A stretch of DNA of 64,000 nt from Zea mays (lineage: Eukaryota > Streptophyta > Magnoliopsida > Poales > Poaceae). The notes under the pieces are model-generated. The model ran no database searches and had not been told where the DNA came from. It saw only the letters and a list, made by a program, of their open reading frames with translations. The position numbers and the translations under genes were made by a program. Where the stretch lies: positions 229,481,034 to 229,545,033 of the forward strand of contig NC_050097.1 in assembly GCF_902167145.1 (NCBI RefSeq), in the 5' to 3' direction. Shown piece by piece: positions 31,986 to 43,214 of the stretch (its first letter is position 1; the number at the start of each line of letters is the position of its first letter).

Positions 31986-34900
31986 GTAGCGCACATGTTT
32001 CCCGAGGGGTGAGATGAAGAGCAAGCCAGCACCTGCTCCTGTTTTCATAAGCGACCCATCGAAGTACATGGTCCAAAGTTCGGCCTGGAATGGAGCTGTC
32101 GACAATTGGGTGTCGACCCATTCAGCCAGGAAGTCTGCCAAGACTTTGGGATTTTATGGCCTTCCGAGGAGCGAATGAGAGTGTTTCCCCCATGAGTTCC
32201 ACTGCCCATTTTGCTATCCTACCTGAGGCCTCTCGGCACTGGATGATCTCTCCCAGGGGGAAGGATGACACCACAGTCACCGGATGAGACTCAAAGTAGT
32301 GTCGCAGCTTTTGCCGTGTTAGAATCATTGCGTACAGTAGCTTCTAGTTTTGCGGGTAGCGAATTTTGGTCTCGGATAGCACCTCGCTGATGAAGTAGAC
32401 TGGCCTCTGGATGAGCAGTGCATGCCCCTCTTCTTGTCTCTCGACTACGACCGTGGCGCTGACCACCTGAGTGGTTGCGGCTACGTAAATCAAGAGGGCT
32501 TCTCCCGCAGCGGGGGGGCACCAAGATGGGCGCATTAGTAAGAAGTGCCTTTAAGTTTCCGAGGGCTTCTTCGGCCTCGGGAGTCCAAGTGAAGCGCTCG
32601 GCCTTCCTTAAGAGGTGGTACAAGGGCAATCCTTTCTCGCCAAGGCGCGAGATGAAGTGGCTCAGAGCCGCAAGGCATCCCATGACCCTTTGTACTCCTT
32701 TTAAATCTTTGATGGGTCCCATGTTGGTGATGGCCGCGATTTTCTCCGGGTTAGCCTCGATGTCTCGTTCGGAGACGATGAACCCTAGGAGCATGCCTCG
32801 GGGGACTCCGAAGACACACTTCTCGGGATTGAGTTTCACGCTCTTCGCTTTTAGGCACCTGAATGTCACTTCAAGGTCGGAGATGAGGTCAGAGGCTTTC
32901 CTTGTTTTGACAATGATGTCATCGACGTAAGCCTCGACCGTTCTGCCGATGTGTTCTCCGAACACATGGTTCATGCACCTTTGGTATGTTGCACCTGCAT
33001 TCCTCAAGCCAAATGGCATAGTAGTATAACAATACATGCCAAAGGGTGTGATGAAAGAAGTCGCGAGCTGGTCGGATTCTTTCATCTTGATTTGGTGATA
33101 GCCTGAATAGGCATCGAGGAAAGACAGGGTTTAACACCCAGCGGTGGAGTCCACAATTTGATCGATGCGGGGTAGAGGATAGGGGACCTTTGGACATGCT
33201 TTATTTAGCCCAGTGTAGTCTACACACATCCTCCATTTCCCACCTTTTTTCCTTATAAGTACAGGGTTAGCTAACCATTCTGGATGTAATACCTCTTTGA
33301 TGGACCATGCAGCCATTAGCTTGTGGACCTCCACGCCTATGGCTCTGCGCTTTTCATCATCAAAATGGCGCAGGTGCTGTTTCACGGGTTGGGCTCCAGC
33401 TCAGATGTCTAGTGAGTGCTCGGCGACATCCCTCGGTATGCCTAACATGTCCGAGGGACTCCACGCAAAAATTTCGGCGTTTGCGCGGAGAAAGTCGTCG
33501 AGCACTGCTTCCTATTTGGGGTCGAGCTCGGAGCCGATCCTGACTTTCTTGCTGGCGTCGCTGCTGGGGTCGAGGGAGACGGACTTAACCACCTCGGCTG
33601 GTTCGAAGTTGCCGGCGTGCCGCTTCGTGTCGGGCGCCTCTTTGGAGAGGCAATCCAGGTCGGCGATGAGGGCTTCGGCGTACTCCACGCATTCCACGTC
33701 GCACTCGTAAGCGTGGCGGTATGTGGATCCGACGGTGATGGTCCCCTTGGGGCCTGGCATCTTGAGCTTGAGGTACGTGTAGTTGGGGACGACCATGAAC
33801 TTGGTGTAGCACGGTCTTCCCAACACCGCGTGATAGGTCCCTCGGAACCCGACTACCTCGAAAGTGAGGGTTTCCTTTTGGAAGTTGGAGGGAGTTTCGA
33901 AGCAGACGGGCAAATCAAGTTGCCCAAGGGGCAGGACACGCTTGCCTGGGACGATCCCGTGGAAAGGTGCTGCACCGGCCCGGATCGTGGACAAATCGAC
34001 CCCCAAGAGCCCTAGGGTCTCGGCGTAGATGATGTTGAGGCTGCTGCCTCCGTCCATGAGGACCTTGGAGAGCCTAGCGTTGCCGATGACAGGGTCGACG
34101 ACAAGCGGGTACCTTCCTGGGCTCGGTACGCAGTCGTGGTGGTCGCCTTGGTCGAAGGTAATGGGTTTGTTAGACCAGTCTAGGTAGACTGGCGTTGCTA
34201 CCTTCACCGAGCAGACCTCCCGGCGCTTTTGCTTGTGGTGTCGAGCCGAAGCATTCGCCACCTGTCCACCGTAGATCATGAAGCAGTTGTGGACTTCCGA
34301 GAACTCCTCTTCCTTGTCGCCCCCCTTATTGTTGTTGCCTTGGTCCTTGCCGCCTTCTACTGGGGGCCCGACCTTATTGAAGTAACGTCGGAGCATGTCG
34401 CACTCTTCAAGGGTGTGCTTGACGGGACCCCTGTGATAGGGGCACGACTCCTTGAGCATCTTGTCGAACATGTTGGCCCCTCCGGGAGGCTTCCAAGGGT
34501 TCCTATGCTTGGCAGCAGCGACAAGATCTGCGTCAATAGCGTCGCGTTTTGCTTGTGCCTTCTTCCTGGTCTTCTTCTTCGTGCCACGCTGGACGGACGT
34601 CTCGGGGACGTCTTCTTTCTGTCTTCCCTGAGGCTGCTTGTCCTTCCGGAAGATGGCTTCGACCGCCTCCTGACCAGAGGCGAACTTGGTGGCTATGTCC
34701 ATCAATTCGCTTGCCTTGGTGGGAGTCTTGCGTCACAGTTTGCTCACCAAGTCTTGACAAGAGGTGCCGGCGAGGAATGCCCCAATGACATCTGAGTCGG
34801 TGATGTTAGGTAACTCGGTGCACTGCTTTGAAAACCGCCGGATGTACTCTCGCAGGGATTCCCCTGGCTGCTGGCGGCAGCTCCGGAGATCCCACGAGTT

Positions 34901-36575
34901 CCCAGGGCATACGTACGTACCTTGGAAATTTCCAGCGAAGGCCTTGACTAGGTCGTCCCAGCCGAAGATCTGCGCAGGAGGCAGATGCTCCAGCCAGGCC
35001 CGAGCAGCGTCGGAGAGGAACAGAGGGAGGTTGCAGATGATGAGGTTGTCGTCGTCCGTCCCTCCCAACTGGCATGCCAGCCTGTAATCCGCGAGCCACA
35101 ACTCCGGCCTCGTCTCCCCTGAGTACTTGGTAATGGTAGTCGGGGCTCGGAACTGGGCCGGGAACGACGCCCGTCGTATGGCCCGGCTGAAGATCCGCGG
35201 ACCCGGTGGTTCGGGCGAGGGACTCTGATCCTCCTCACTCTCGTAGCGTCCCTCACGCCTGGGGTGGTAGCCTCGGCGCACCTTCTCCTCGAGGCGGGCT
35301 CGACGGTCGCGACGGTGTTGCTCGTCGCCGAGGCGATCCCGGGCTGCAGGTGTTCTGTCTCCTATGTGCTCGGTGTCGACCGAGGCCTCGCATATGCGTC
35401 GGGAGGACGCTGCATGATGCTCCGAGGGGCCTCCTCGCCTTCGGGAGGCAGAGCTCTCGGCTCGTCGAACAGCGGCATTTTCCAGGAGGTCCTTGAGTTC
35501 GCCCTGGATACGTCGCCCCTCGGTGGTGGATGGCTCCGACATTGTTCGAAGTAGCATCGCCGCTGCAGCTAGGTTCTGGCCGGCCCCGCTGAAGGCCGAG
35601 GGTAGCCCTGCCCTGGCATCGTCAATGATACAGCGTTGGACGTCTCGGGTCCGATGACGCGCTCCTCCGACGAGTGCTTGGCCTGCCCACTCCTGCTTGA
35701 TGTTTTGTTGGAGCTACACAAGTCGCCCCGTTTCTTCATCGAGCTTGGCCTGCATCTCGCAGAGTTGCTCGAGCTATGTGTCTTGACCCCCCCACAGGGA
35801 CTCGGACCACAGCTAGCTCCCGCGGGATCTCAACGCGAGACGCAGGCACAGGGGCATCGTCATCTTCTGGCATGCCGAGTTGGTTGTCTTCGTCATGATC
35901 CCCCTGATCGATGTGGAAACACTCGCGACTTGGGCCATAACCCTCGTCGTCAAGGCTGTGGTCATCGTCGGAGCAGCCGGAGAGGCAGTGGTCATATGCA
36001 AGCATGAAGTCTCGCATGGTACTGGGATCATGGAGTCCGGAGAAATCCCAACCGAAGTTGGGGTCGTCCTCTTCCTCGGAACCCGCGGGTCCGGAGGTAG
36101 AGACGGCCGTCAGTCGGTCCCAAGTTGACCACATATGGTACCCTAGAAGGTCAGGATATGCCCTTGCGAAAGTGCTCATCGAAGCGGGGTCGCTTGGTGG
36201 ATCGAAGTTGAATCTAAAGGGAACAGGATGGGAAACAGATGGTATCTCCTGGTCGACGGACGGTGGTGAAGTCGCATTGGGGACGGAATGCGTCGTTATC
36301 TCAGGCGCGAGACTAATGCCCAACAAGTCCCTCGCAAGGGTGCTGGTGTCATTAGTCCGCCTGGGGTTGGCACGTTGCGGGGAAGCGACACCCGTCGTTG
36401 TCTCAGGTGCGAGGATAACACCCGACATGTCCCCCGCAAGGGTGCCGGCATGGTCAACTCGCTCTGGTCTGACAGCCGACAAGGTGTCGCCTCCTGCCTG
36501 GCCACGGCTGCTCCGTCTTTTCCTCCTCCGGCGAGGAGGGTGGCGAGGCAAACCCGGGTGTTCCTCTTCCGCCAT
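31986..36575 (-). pseudogene. Element C gag-protease-RT-RNase H, many disabling mutations
   Basis: Minus strand from ATG 36573-36575 (MAEEEHPGLPRHPP). After a frameshift in a G/C run near 35785-35800 the gag core follows (FRAPTTITKYSGETRPELW, LADYRLACQLGG), then a C-H-C motif CPYHRGPVKHTLEEC and a protease with DGGSSLNIIY (about 34050). RT has LANPVLIRKKGGKWRMCVDY, FGLRNAGATYQ and YVDDIIV (about 32920). The first RNase H and the start of the second (YFDGSLMKTGAGAG) follow, ending at the D insertion. Stops: 35780s, 34733-34735, 33512-34, 33401-33403, 33131-33, 32344-46. Frameshifts near 32506-32520 and 32140. Several stops sit where CAG or CGA would be expected, as after C-to-T decay. Confidence 0.9.
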
Positions 36576-36784
36576 GGGGGGAAGTCGTCGTCGATTTCAC
36601 CTTCGCCGGGCGAGACGATGACCGTCGTTGTTGTCGTGCTGCGGGGAGAGGAGTACCATGTCGTAGCTGCCGTCGGGGGACATGAACTCGAGACTCCCAA
36701 AGCGGAGCACCATCCCGGGCCGAAGAGGTTGCTGAAGATTATCCATCTAGAACTCAACGGGAAAGTATTGCCAACACGCAGCGA

Positions 36785-36803
36785 GCCCCTACCTGGCGCG
36801 CCA
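36785..36803 (-). other. Primer-binding site of element C
   Basis: TGGCGCGCCAGGTAGGGGC on the minus strand, two bases from the 5' LTR; identical to the site of A at 15501-15519. Confidence 0.7.
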
Positions 36804-36805
36804 AC

Positions 36806-38170
36806 TGTCGGCGTTTTGGACCCGCGAGGACCCTCAACCGACTAGTGAATTTGATGTTGCGTGTCCCTGCCTAGATGGGTTGATGCAAGATGAAACACAA
36901 GAGGGAGGATGTGGCTTATATTATCTTGCACCGGGGTGCTCATAGTAGGGGTTACAAGCGTCATGAGAGAGAGGGTTTGGCCTTGGAGTGAGCCGTCTGA
37001 GTTGGCCTCCTTCGCCTCCGCCCTCGCCTTCTCTGCCTGCCTCCCCCTGGGAAGGCCTTGGACATCACCTTTTATAGATACAAGGAGATGGTCCAGCTGT
37101 ACATGGGGGTGTAGCTATGTGCTAACGTGGCCGGCGGAGAAGTACTTGAGCCCTGTAGAAGCGTAGCTGACGGTGCGGCCCGGGGTCCTGCTGACGTTTC
37201 TTTGCCTTCGTAGGGAGTTGAGAATAATCGACGTCATGGACGCATGCAGGGAACCATCATTACCTGTTGCCGGAGTAATCTAGATGGGACACCGGTCTTG
37301 TTCCTTCGTAGCCTGAGGCAGCTAGCTAGGGGTAGGGTAATGATGTATCCCCTGTGGCGTAGTCGGTCCGAGGCTGAGGTCGGGCGAGGTAGAGACTTCT
37401 CCTGAGGCCGAGGCTGAGGTCGGGCGAGGTTGTGACTCCTCCCGAGGCCGAGGCTGAGGCCGAGGCTCGAGGTTGGGCGAGGCGGAGACCTTCTCCCGAG
37501 GCCGATGCTGAGGCCGAGGCCTAGGGTCGGGCGAGGCAGAGACCTTCTCCCGAGGCCGATGCTGAGGTCGAGGCCTGGGGTCGGGCGAGGTGGAGACCTT
37601 CTCCCGAGGCCGAGGCTGAGGCCGAGGCCTAAGGTCGGGCGAGGCAGAGATCTCTGTAGCGCCCGAGGCTGAACTCGGGGGAGGTCGTGACTTACTGTCG
37701 TTAGTTTTACCCTGGCGGTTGGCACAGTAGTCGGAACAGGGTGAATAGTGTTGTTTTCCTGTCAGAACGGTCAGTAAAGGGGAGAAGTGACTGCGGTCAT
37801 TTCGACCTTGCCAACTGAGGCACGCGTGTCAGGATAAGGTGTCAGGCGATCCCCGCATTAAATGCGCATACGATACGGTCGGTTGGTAAGGCGATTTGGC
37901 CAAGGTTGCTGCACGACAAAGTTTGCCCGAGCTTGGCCTCGGGCGAGCCGAGGGTGCGCCCACTGCCTGAGGAGGCCTTCGAGCGAGGCGTGAATCCATC
38001 CGGGACTGCAGTTCTTGCCCGAGGCCGGGCTCGGGCGAGACGAGATCGCGTCCCTTGGTAGACAAGGCCTTGACTTGAACCGTGCCTATCAGTCTTTATG
38101 GTTTGTTCTGAAGATGTTTTCCAGCCATGTTAAGGAGTATTGGGGGTACCCCTAATTACGGTACCCGACA
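36806..38170 (-). repeat. Element C 5' LTR (right) with 54-bp tandem repeats
   Basis: Pairs with 15678-16991. At about 37380-37650 a 54-bp unit with GAGACCTTCTCCCGAG is repeated (landmark GACC at 37487, 37541 and 37595). The left LTR has fewer or altered units, which explains part of the length difference. A minus-strand TATA-like CTATAAAA lies at 37070-37077. Confidence 0.92.
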
Positions 38171-38175
38171 AACAC

Positions 38176-39160
38176 CCTACTCCACTGTGTAATGTATTGA
38201 GCTTGAGAGCTTGTATGAACTTGTGAGCCTAAGCTGGATCTAAGTCTGTCTAAGTGTGTCCCTGTGTCCGTGTGTCCGTATGTCCGTCCCCTTGTAACGT
38301 TGCATGCCTCCCCTTTTATAGCTCAAAGGGGGCGCATACAAGGGTGCTGAGCCCCGACATGTGGGCCCAGGAATATAATGGATGTAATACTTGGAGTTGC
38401 TGGAGCAATCTTCTTGCACCCTGACATCCGCGATCTACGTGGTACTGGCGTGCAGGGGAAGCTTCCCTGGCAACGCATAAGTGATGATGGCCACAGTGCA
38501 CCTTGCAGCACGGGCGTACTGTTTGGCAATGGACTGGACAGGCACTCCGCTTGCAGGATGGCCTGGACGCCGCCTCCCAGCTGAGTGGATAGGTCACAAT
38601 AAATGCTGAGGCGGCACATCGCCTATCAGCAGGATGGACAGGCGGCGCGTCCTCTCCGTAATAAGTGCAGAGACCACGCGACCCAGAGGCCTTACATCAG
38701 GCTCTGTCCGCTGGCTTACATCACGGGCAACAAGCCATGTGGCAGCATCGGGTCTCCGCCTGAGCGGGGAGCGCAAGCGCACAGGATAAAGCCTGGACAA
38801 GTGTCAGTACCGGACCCTTGCTTAGGCCAGGGTATCCCTTGTCCCGGGACCTCGTTATGGGTGGCCCGGACCTTACTCGGAGGGATCCAGACCCCATCCA
38901 AGGGACCCGACATGCTTACTTGGGAGTCCCGAACCGTATTCGGGGGTCCGGGCTGTGCGTACGGGGGTCCGGGGCTTCCTCATGGAGGTCCGGTCCAACT
39001 GATTGCACCCTGGGATATATCATCTTTTCTGGCCACGTGGCGCCCCTGGAACCGTCCACGTGTGGGGTCGGGTGCTGTTCACCGCGCGGCTAGAGATTGC
39101 CGCACGGGCACCGTGCCTTCTTACTGTAGTAAGCGGTACCCCTGATTCAGGGTACCGACA
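38176..39160 (-). repeat. Element A 5' LTR, remaining 985 bp right of element C
   Basis: Continues the LTR from CCTACTCCACTGTG to GGTACCGACA, matching 694-1656 plus 10836-10840. It has an expanded GTGTCCGT repeat near 38257-38290 compared with the left LTR. TSD AGTTT follows. Minus-strand TATA-like sequence at 38313-38320. Confidence 0.92.
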
Positions 39161-39165
39161 AGTTT

Positions 39166-40075
39166 CTTTCCCCAAACTTTGATATGAAAGACATGTGAGA
39201 AGCTTCCTATGTTTTTAGAATAGAAATTCAGAGAGATAGACATAAGAGGGAATTAGGACTCTCACAGAAGACCTACATAGAAAACGTACTAATGAGGTAT
39301 GGTATGCATAAATGTAGGGCCTCGCCTGTGCCAATAGTCATGGGTGATAAGTTTGAGGATTATCAGTGCCCCCGATCAGTATGAGAAAAATAAGATGAAG
39401 TTAGTACCATATGCTTCTACTATCGAAAGTATTATGTATGCTTTTGTACTCGCCTTGACTTAGCATTTACTATCGGGATGCTTGGAAGATATCAGAAAGA
39501 TCTAGGCATACAACAATGGAAAGCACTAAAGAAGGCTCTAAGGTACCTACAAGGTACTAAAGGTCTCATGCTCACATACAGAAAATCTAGTTCATTCAAA
39601 TAGTTGGCTATGCAGATGCTGACTAGGGAGGTTGTAGAGATACACTAAAGTCCACTTTAGGGTATGTATTTACACTCTCTAGGGGAGCTATTCTTGGAAG
39701 AGTTGCAAACATACAACAAGAGCATCATTGACAATGTACGTTGAGTTTGTAGGTACATACGAGGCAACTAGGCAGGCGATATGGATGAAGAAATTCGTAC
39801 CTGGATTAAAAGTGATTGATACCATAGAAAGACCACTGAGAATTTACTGCCATAATGAGTCAGTGGTATTTTTCTCTTATAACAATAAGTCAAGTGGCGC
39901 TGCGAAGTATATTGACATTAAGTGTTATATTGTTAAGGAGAAGATTCAGGATCAAACCATTGAAGTTGAGCATATTAGAACCCAGCACATGCTAGCGGAT
40001 CCGCTTACAAAAGGCCTTCCACCCAGCGTGTTTAGACATCATGTAGCTGACATGGGTTTAATGGAGTGCCTATGA
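39166..40075 (+). pseudogene. Element F: degenerate copia RT end and RNase H
   Basis: Resumes the protein of 1-532 with NFDMKDM and LGLSQKTYIENVLMRYGM, then across stops and frameshifts the RNase H landmarks: GCRDTLKSTLGYVF-like sequence near 39630-39680, TMYVEFV at 39735 (in place of the usual AEA/EFV block), YCHNESVVF, and IRTQHMLADPLTKGLPP. It ends DMGLMECL with TGA at 40073-40075. The last 115 codons are uninterrupted. Confidence 0.88.
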
Positions 40076-40261
40076 TCTTAAATCAACGGGGCTACAGAAT
40101 GCAACCTTGTAAAGTATTTTTTCCAAGGGAACATACTGTAGTCAATGAGTGCGGTGATACTTAATCGGTCATCGTCACACATTGTTGTCTGTGTGTAAAC
40201 TTGTCAAGTGATGGAATCCAGAAAATTTAAGTGTAAGGAATGTAGAGAACAAAGGGGAGAA

Positions 40262-40640
40262 TGTTAGGATATGTCCTCTACAGCAAGTCAACAGGGACCA
40301 AAAGTGGGCTTAACCTAACTAACTCACCCCAAATCGTGCCCTATACTGGGGGCACCTAACCTTATGATTGCAGCCCCTGGTTTCACCATGCGCCACAATA
40401 AAAGGGATTGGGGTCCCGCAGGACTTAAGCCATCGCTAATCCTCGCGTCCATAACCCTAATCCCACATTCCCGGAGGGTTCCCATCGCCCTCAATTAAGA
40501 ACAGAAAGGTATGTGCAATTCCCATATGTGTGTGTTAGTGTATACATTGAGATTGCCTAGATCGATTCACTATTTGATTAAGGGTTCTTAGAGTTCTAAG
40601 TATGCACAGTTAGATCTTCATTCCTATAAAAAGTTACTTT
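40262..40640 (+). repeat. Element F 3' LTR (probably truncated) with preceding polypurine tract
   Basis: AAAGGGGAGAA at 40250-40261 is followed by TGTTAGGATATG, a typical PPT/LTR start, 186 bp after the pol stop. The last part (40546-40639) recurs at 41640-41733. No clean CA end or TSD is seen; at about 40640 the sequence passes straight into copia protease coding. Confidence 0.65.
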
Positions 40641-40644
40641 AGAT

Positions 40645-41465
40645 AGGACCAAGTTACATTTGTAGATGAGTCTTTATACTTAGAGTATCATAGTTATTCT
40701 TGGTGGATTAACTCAGGCGCAATTATTCATGTAGCCAACTCTCTACGGGGACTCTATTCAAACCAAAGGCTCCTAAAGGACTGAAGAACAATTAGAGTGG
40801 AAAACAGAGTTGAAGCAACAATCGAGGACATTGGAGATCTACGTCTTAGTTTACCTGATAGATTTGTACTATTGTTGAGAGACGTACTCTATGTTCCTTC
40901 CAAGGAGATGAACCTTATTTCAGTTTTCAGATTAGATGATCAACACATTCATTATCATTTCGATAATAGATAGTGCATTATTTAGTTTGATAATAAAGAT
41001 GTTGGTCTCGCCATCTAACAAGACATGTTTTATTTACTTTTGCACAAAGGTATTGTTAACGTCTTAGATACACCAGAAAACGATCCAGTCAGAAGTGGTA
41101 GGAAAAGAAAAAGGAACGATGGAGAAACCACATTGAAATTATGACACTATCGTTTGTGCCACATTTTGTGGGGAGAATAGAGCGTCTAGTTAAAGAAGAG
41201 ATTCTACATCCTTTATAGTGTACAGACTTAGTGCAATGCAGAGATTACATTAAGGGTAAATTTGTGAAGTAGATTAAGAAAAATGGTAAGCACAGTACGA
41301 GAGTATTATAAATAATACATACAGATATTTATGGTTCTTTTACAGTTAGAACAGTAGGTGTGTTTGATTCTTTCATAACCTTCACAGATGATTACCCTCG
41401 CTACAGTTATATTTATCATATTAAAGTAAGGTCAGAGGCCTTAGACAAGTTTAAACATATATATA
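40645..41465 (+). pseudogene. Copia protease to integrase-start fragment after the F LTR
   Basis: Translates, with many stops, to DQVTFVDESLYLEYHSYSWW, then INSGAIIHVANS. This is the protease region with Asn in place of the active-site Asp. It continues with DRFVLLLRDVLYVPSKEMNLIS, RKRKRNDGETTLKL and a HYRLCHI block resembling the GAG-pre-integrase HxRLGH motif, and ends within an integrase start (FITFTDDYSR-like, about 41378-41410). It is the upstream half of a copia pol lying downstream of an LTR, so it belongs to a second, tandem or rearranged copy. It is thoroughly decayed. Confidence 0.75.
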
Positions 41466-41635
41466 CGGCTGCTGATGGACCTTTGCAGAGCTTTGCGTTT
41501 CGCCGAGAGCTTGACACTTGGTAAAGCCTTTCTTGAGAGTCTCGGCCTTGATAAACAAGGCCTTTGTCGAGAGTCTTATTTCGCTGAGAGTGGGAGTGCT
41601 CGATAAAATATACTCGACAAAGAGCTGGAATCCGG
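41466..41635. repeat. CACTA-type subterminal-like repeats
   Basis: Short inverted and direct motifs around TTTGTCGAGAGTC, ACTCGACAAAG and CTTGGTAAAGCC resemble the TTTGCCGAGTGT/ACTCGGCAAA subterminal repeats of grass CACTA transposons. A related ACTCGGTAAAG occurs at 44286. No CACTA terminus is identified here. Confidence 0.4.
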
Positions 41636-41639
41636 TGGT

Positions 41640-41733
41640 GATTGAGATCGCCTAGATCGATTCACTATTTGATTAAGGGTTCTCGGAGTTCTAAGTATGC
41701 ACGGTTTTTAGACCCTCGTTCCTATCATAAGTA
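41640..41733 (+). repeat. Second copy of the F LTR tail (about 95 bp)
   Basis: Matches 40546-40639, with GCCTAGATCGATTCACTATT shared exactly. It ends ACCCTCGTTCCTATCA, a plausible LTR CA end, and so may mark the right end of the rearranged F remnant. Confidence 0.7.
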
Positions 41734-41735
41734 TG

Positions 41736-42067
41736 TAACGTTCATCCAAATGCTAGCTAGCGGCGGTGGCTTTTGTGACACGTTCGTTCCAGGCGGGCTA
41801 CAGTAGTGACTTTCCAGGGCGCTTGAATGCCGTGTCCTTGCAGACAGCTTCACGTTGTGGAATGTCGTGTCCTTGCAGACAGCCGTACGTTAGTTGCTCT
41901 TGATTCCACTCTTCCACCACGCGAGCCTGCAGCCATGCGTACATGTATAATATATATAATACTATATTTAAAGCACCAGTTTCAACGGTCGTCATGCTTC
42001 ATTTTTTTACAAATAATCCCTCACAGCTATTTCAAATTAATCCGTTGCACGTCTATAGATACCAAAC
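41736..42067. other. Intergenic; possible Helitron 5'-end-like motif at about 41957-41985
   Basis: No gene. ATACTATATTTAAAGCACCAG followed by TTTC resembles the sequence at 49895-49925 (ATACTCTTTTAAAGCACGAG then TTTT). I read these as variants of one repeat family end, possibly Helitron. Weak evidence. Confidence 0.3.
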
Positions 42068-42437
42068 GATGCCCGACACGGGCTAGATGCACGCGGGCCA
42101 CAACTATGGCACATGCACGTCATGCCGGCCTGCTAACTATGTCGGGCCAGCCCGTTAGCCCGTCGATTCATTTAATTAAATCAGCGTAACGACGCCCGAC
42201 ACGGGCTAGATGCACGCGGGCCACAACTATGGCACAGACACGTCATGCCGGTCTGCTAACTGTGTCGGGTCAGCCCGTTAGCCCGTCGATCCATTTAATT
42301 AAATCGGCGTAACGACGCCCGACACGGGATAGATACACGCGGGCCACAACTATGGCACAGGCACGTCATGGCGGCCTGCTAACTGTGTCGGGCCAGCCCG
42401 TTAGCCCGTCGATCTATTTAATTAAATCAGCGTAAAA
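42068..42437. repeat. 123-bp tandem repeat, three copies
   Basis: GCCCGACACGGG starts at 42071, 42194 and 42317, an exact 123-bp period. Each unit contains GCGGGCCACAACTATGGCAC, a CGGGCCAGCCCG palindrome-like stretch and TTTAATTAAATC. Divergence between units is low. A related CGTGTCGGGCCCGGCC follows at 42607. No ORF is conserved across the units. Confidence 0.92.
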
Positions 42438-43214
42438 TGTTAAAAAACGGTGCAGGAGGTGGGGTTCGAACCTATGCCCAGATGAAAGAAGAGCGGGAGA
42501 CACTGGGTAAAACTGACTAACCAGTAGAACATCACGCTAAAATGTTTTAATATTGAATATAAATTATATATAGGTATATACGTTTTTTTGTAAAATAAAA
42601 AATAATCGTGTCGGGCCCGGCCATCACTACGGGCCGAGGCTACAGCCCAAGCACGTCACGACGTTCTTGGCTCTTTCAAGCATTAGGTCGTTTCTGAGAC
42701 CACATTGGCGCAATGGACTACATGATGTTTGAGGTTGCTGAATTGGATGGAGCAGCAATGATTTGTCACACTAACAGCAAAATGAAAGGTTATTTGTTGG
42801 TTTTAAACGTTAGTAATTGCTACGAATTAGCATAATTTATATGGAGCGCATCCAGTTTTTATTGATGCCTGACTTTAGCAATCACTCCATATTTTGATCT
42901 ATCTTTTTTATAAGTTTGACTTCATGGGACTTATTTTATAAACTTGATCTCACAAACTTTCTCTTATTTTGTCTCTTTGGTCTCTGTATGATGGAATTAT
43001 ATCATTTTATAATCTCTGTTCATTCAGTCAATCGTTGTGGACTCTCTTCTAATCGCTCACTTCATTGGTCGTGTTGTACCAAGACATATTTGCATGGAGT
43101 AAACAATAACATCAGTTAGCCAAATCAAAAAATATATTATACAGAGAGCGGAGACAATCAAATAAAAAATCTTGAAATTTTTTGATGGATATTTTACGTG
43201 GGTATTGTTGTAAG

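Larger units (their letters stand above)
15678..38170 (-). mobile_element. Element C: Tat-clade Ty3/gypsy LTR retrotransposon carrying nested D
   Basis: Begins TGTCGGCG and ends CCCGACA, with TSD AACAC (15673-15677 and 38171-38175). LTRs are about 1.31 and 1.37 kb. Minus-strand coding order is gag, protease, RT, RNase H, a second RNase H, integrase. The extra RNase H domain, followed by a large noncoding region with an opposite-strand ORF before the 3' LTR, fits the Tat lineage. Without D it is about 13.6 kb. Many stops and several frameshifts make it defective. Confidence 0.92.
538..39160 (-). mobile_element. Element A: Ty3/gypsy LTR retrotransposon, internally deleted, carrying nested B, C and D
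   Basis: The element begins TGTCGG and ends CCGACA. It is flanked by a perfect 5-bp target duplication AGTTT (533-537 and 39161-39165) and interrupts the copia RT/RNase H of element F. Gag and an integrase tail read on the minus strand and a primer-binding site lies just left of the right LTR, so the right LTR is the 5' LTR. Excluding B and C, the element is about 6.9 kb with LTRs of about 1.1 kb and 4.7 kb of internal DNA. It lacks protease, RT, RNase H and most of integrase, so it would depend on another element for mobility. I cannot assign a named maize family. Confidence 0.9.

Noticed and set aside
35736..36575. Independent upstream ORF before C gag
   Set aside because: The next frame continues the same protein after a frameshift in a G/C run near 35785-35800, so it is the N-terminal part of gag.
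42460..42482. tRNA-like T-loop GGGTTCGAACC
   Set aside because: No acceptor, D or anticodon arm can be folded around it; such motifs are common in grass repeats. The same applies to GGATCGAACC at 59252.
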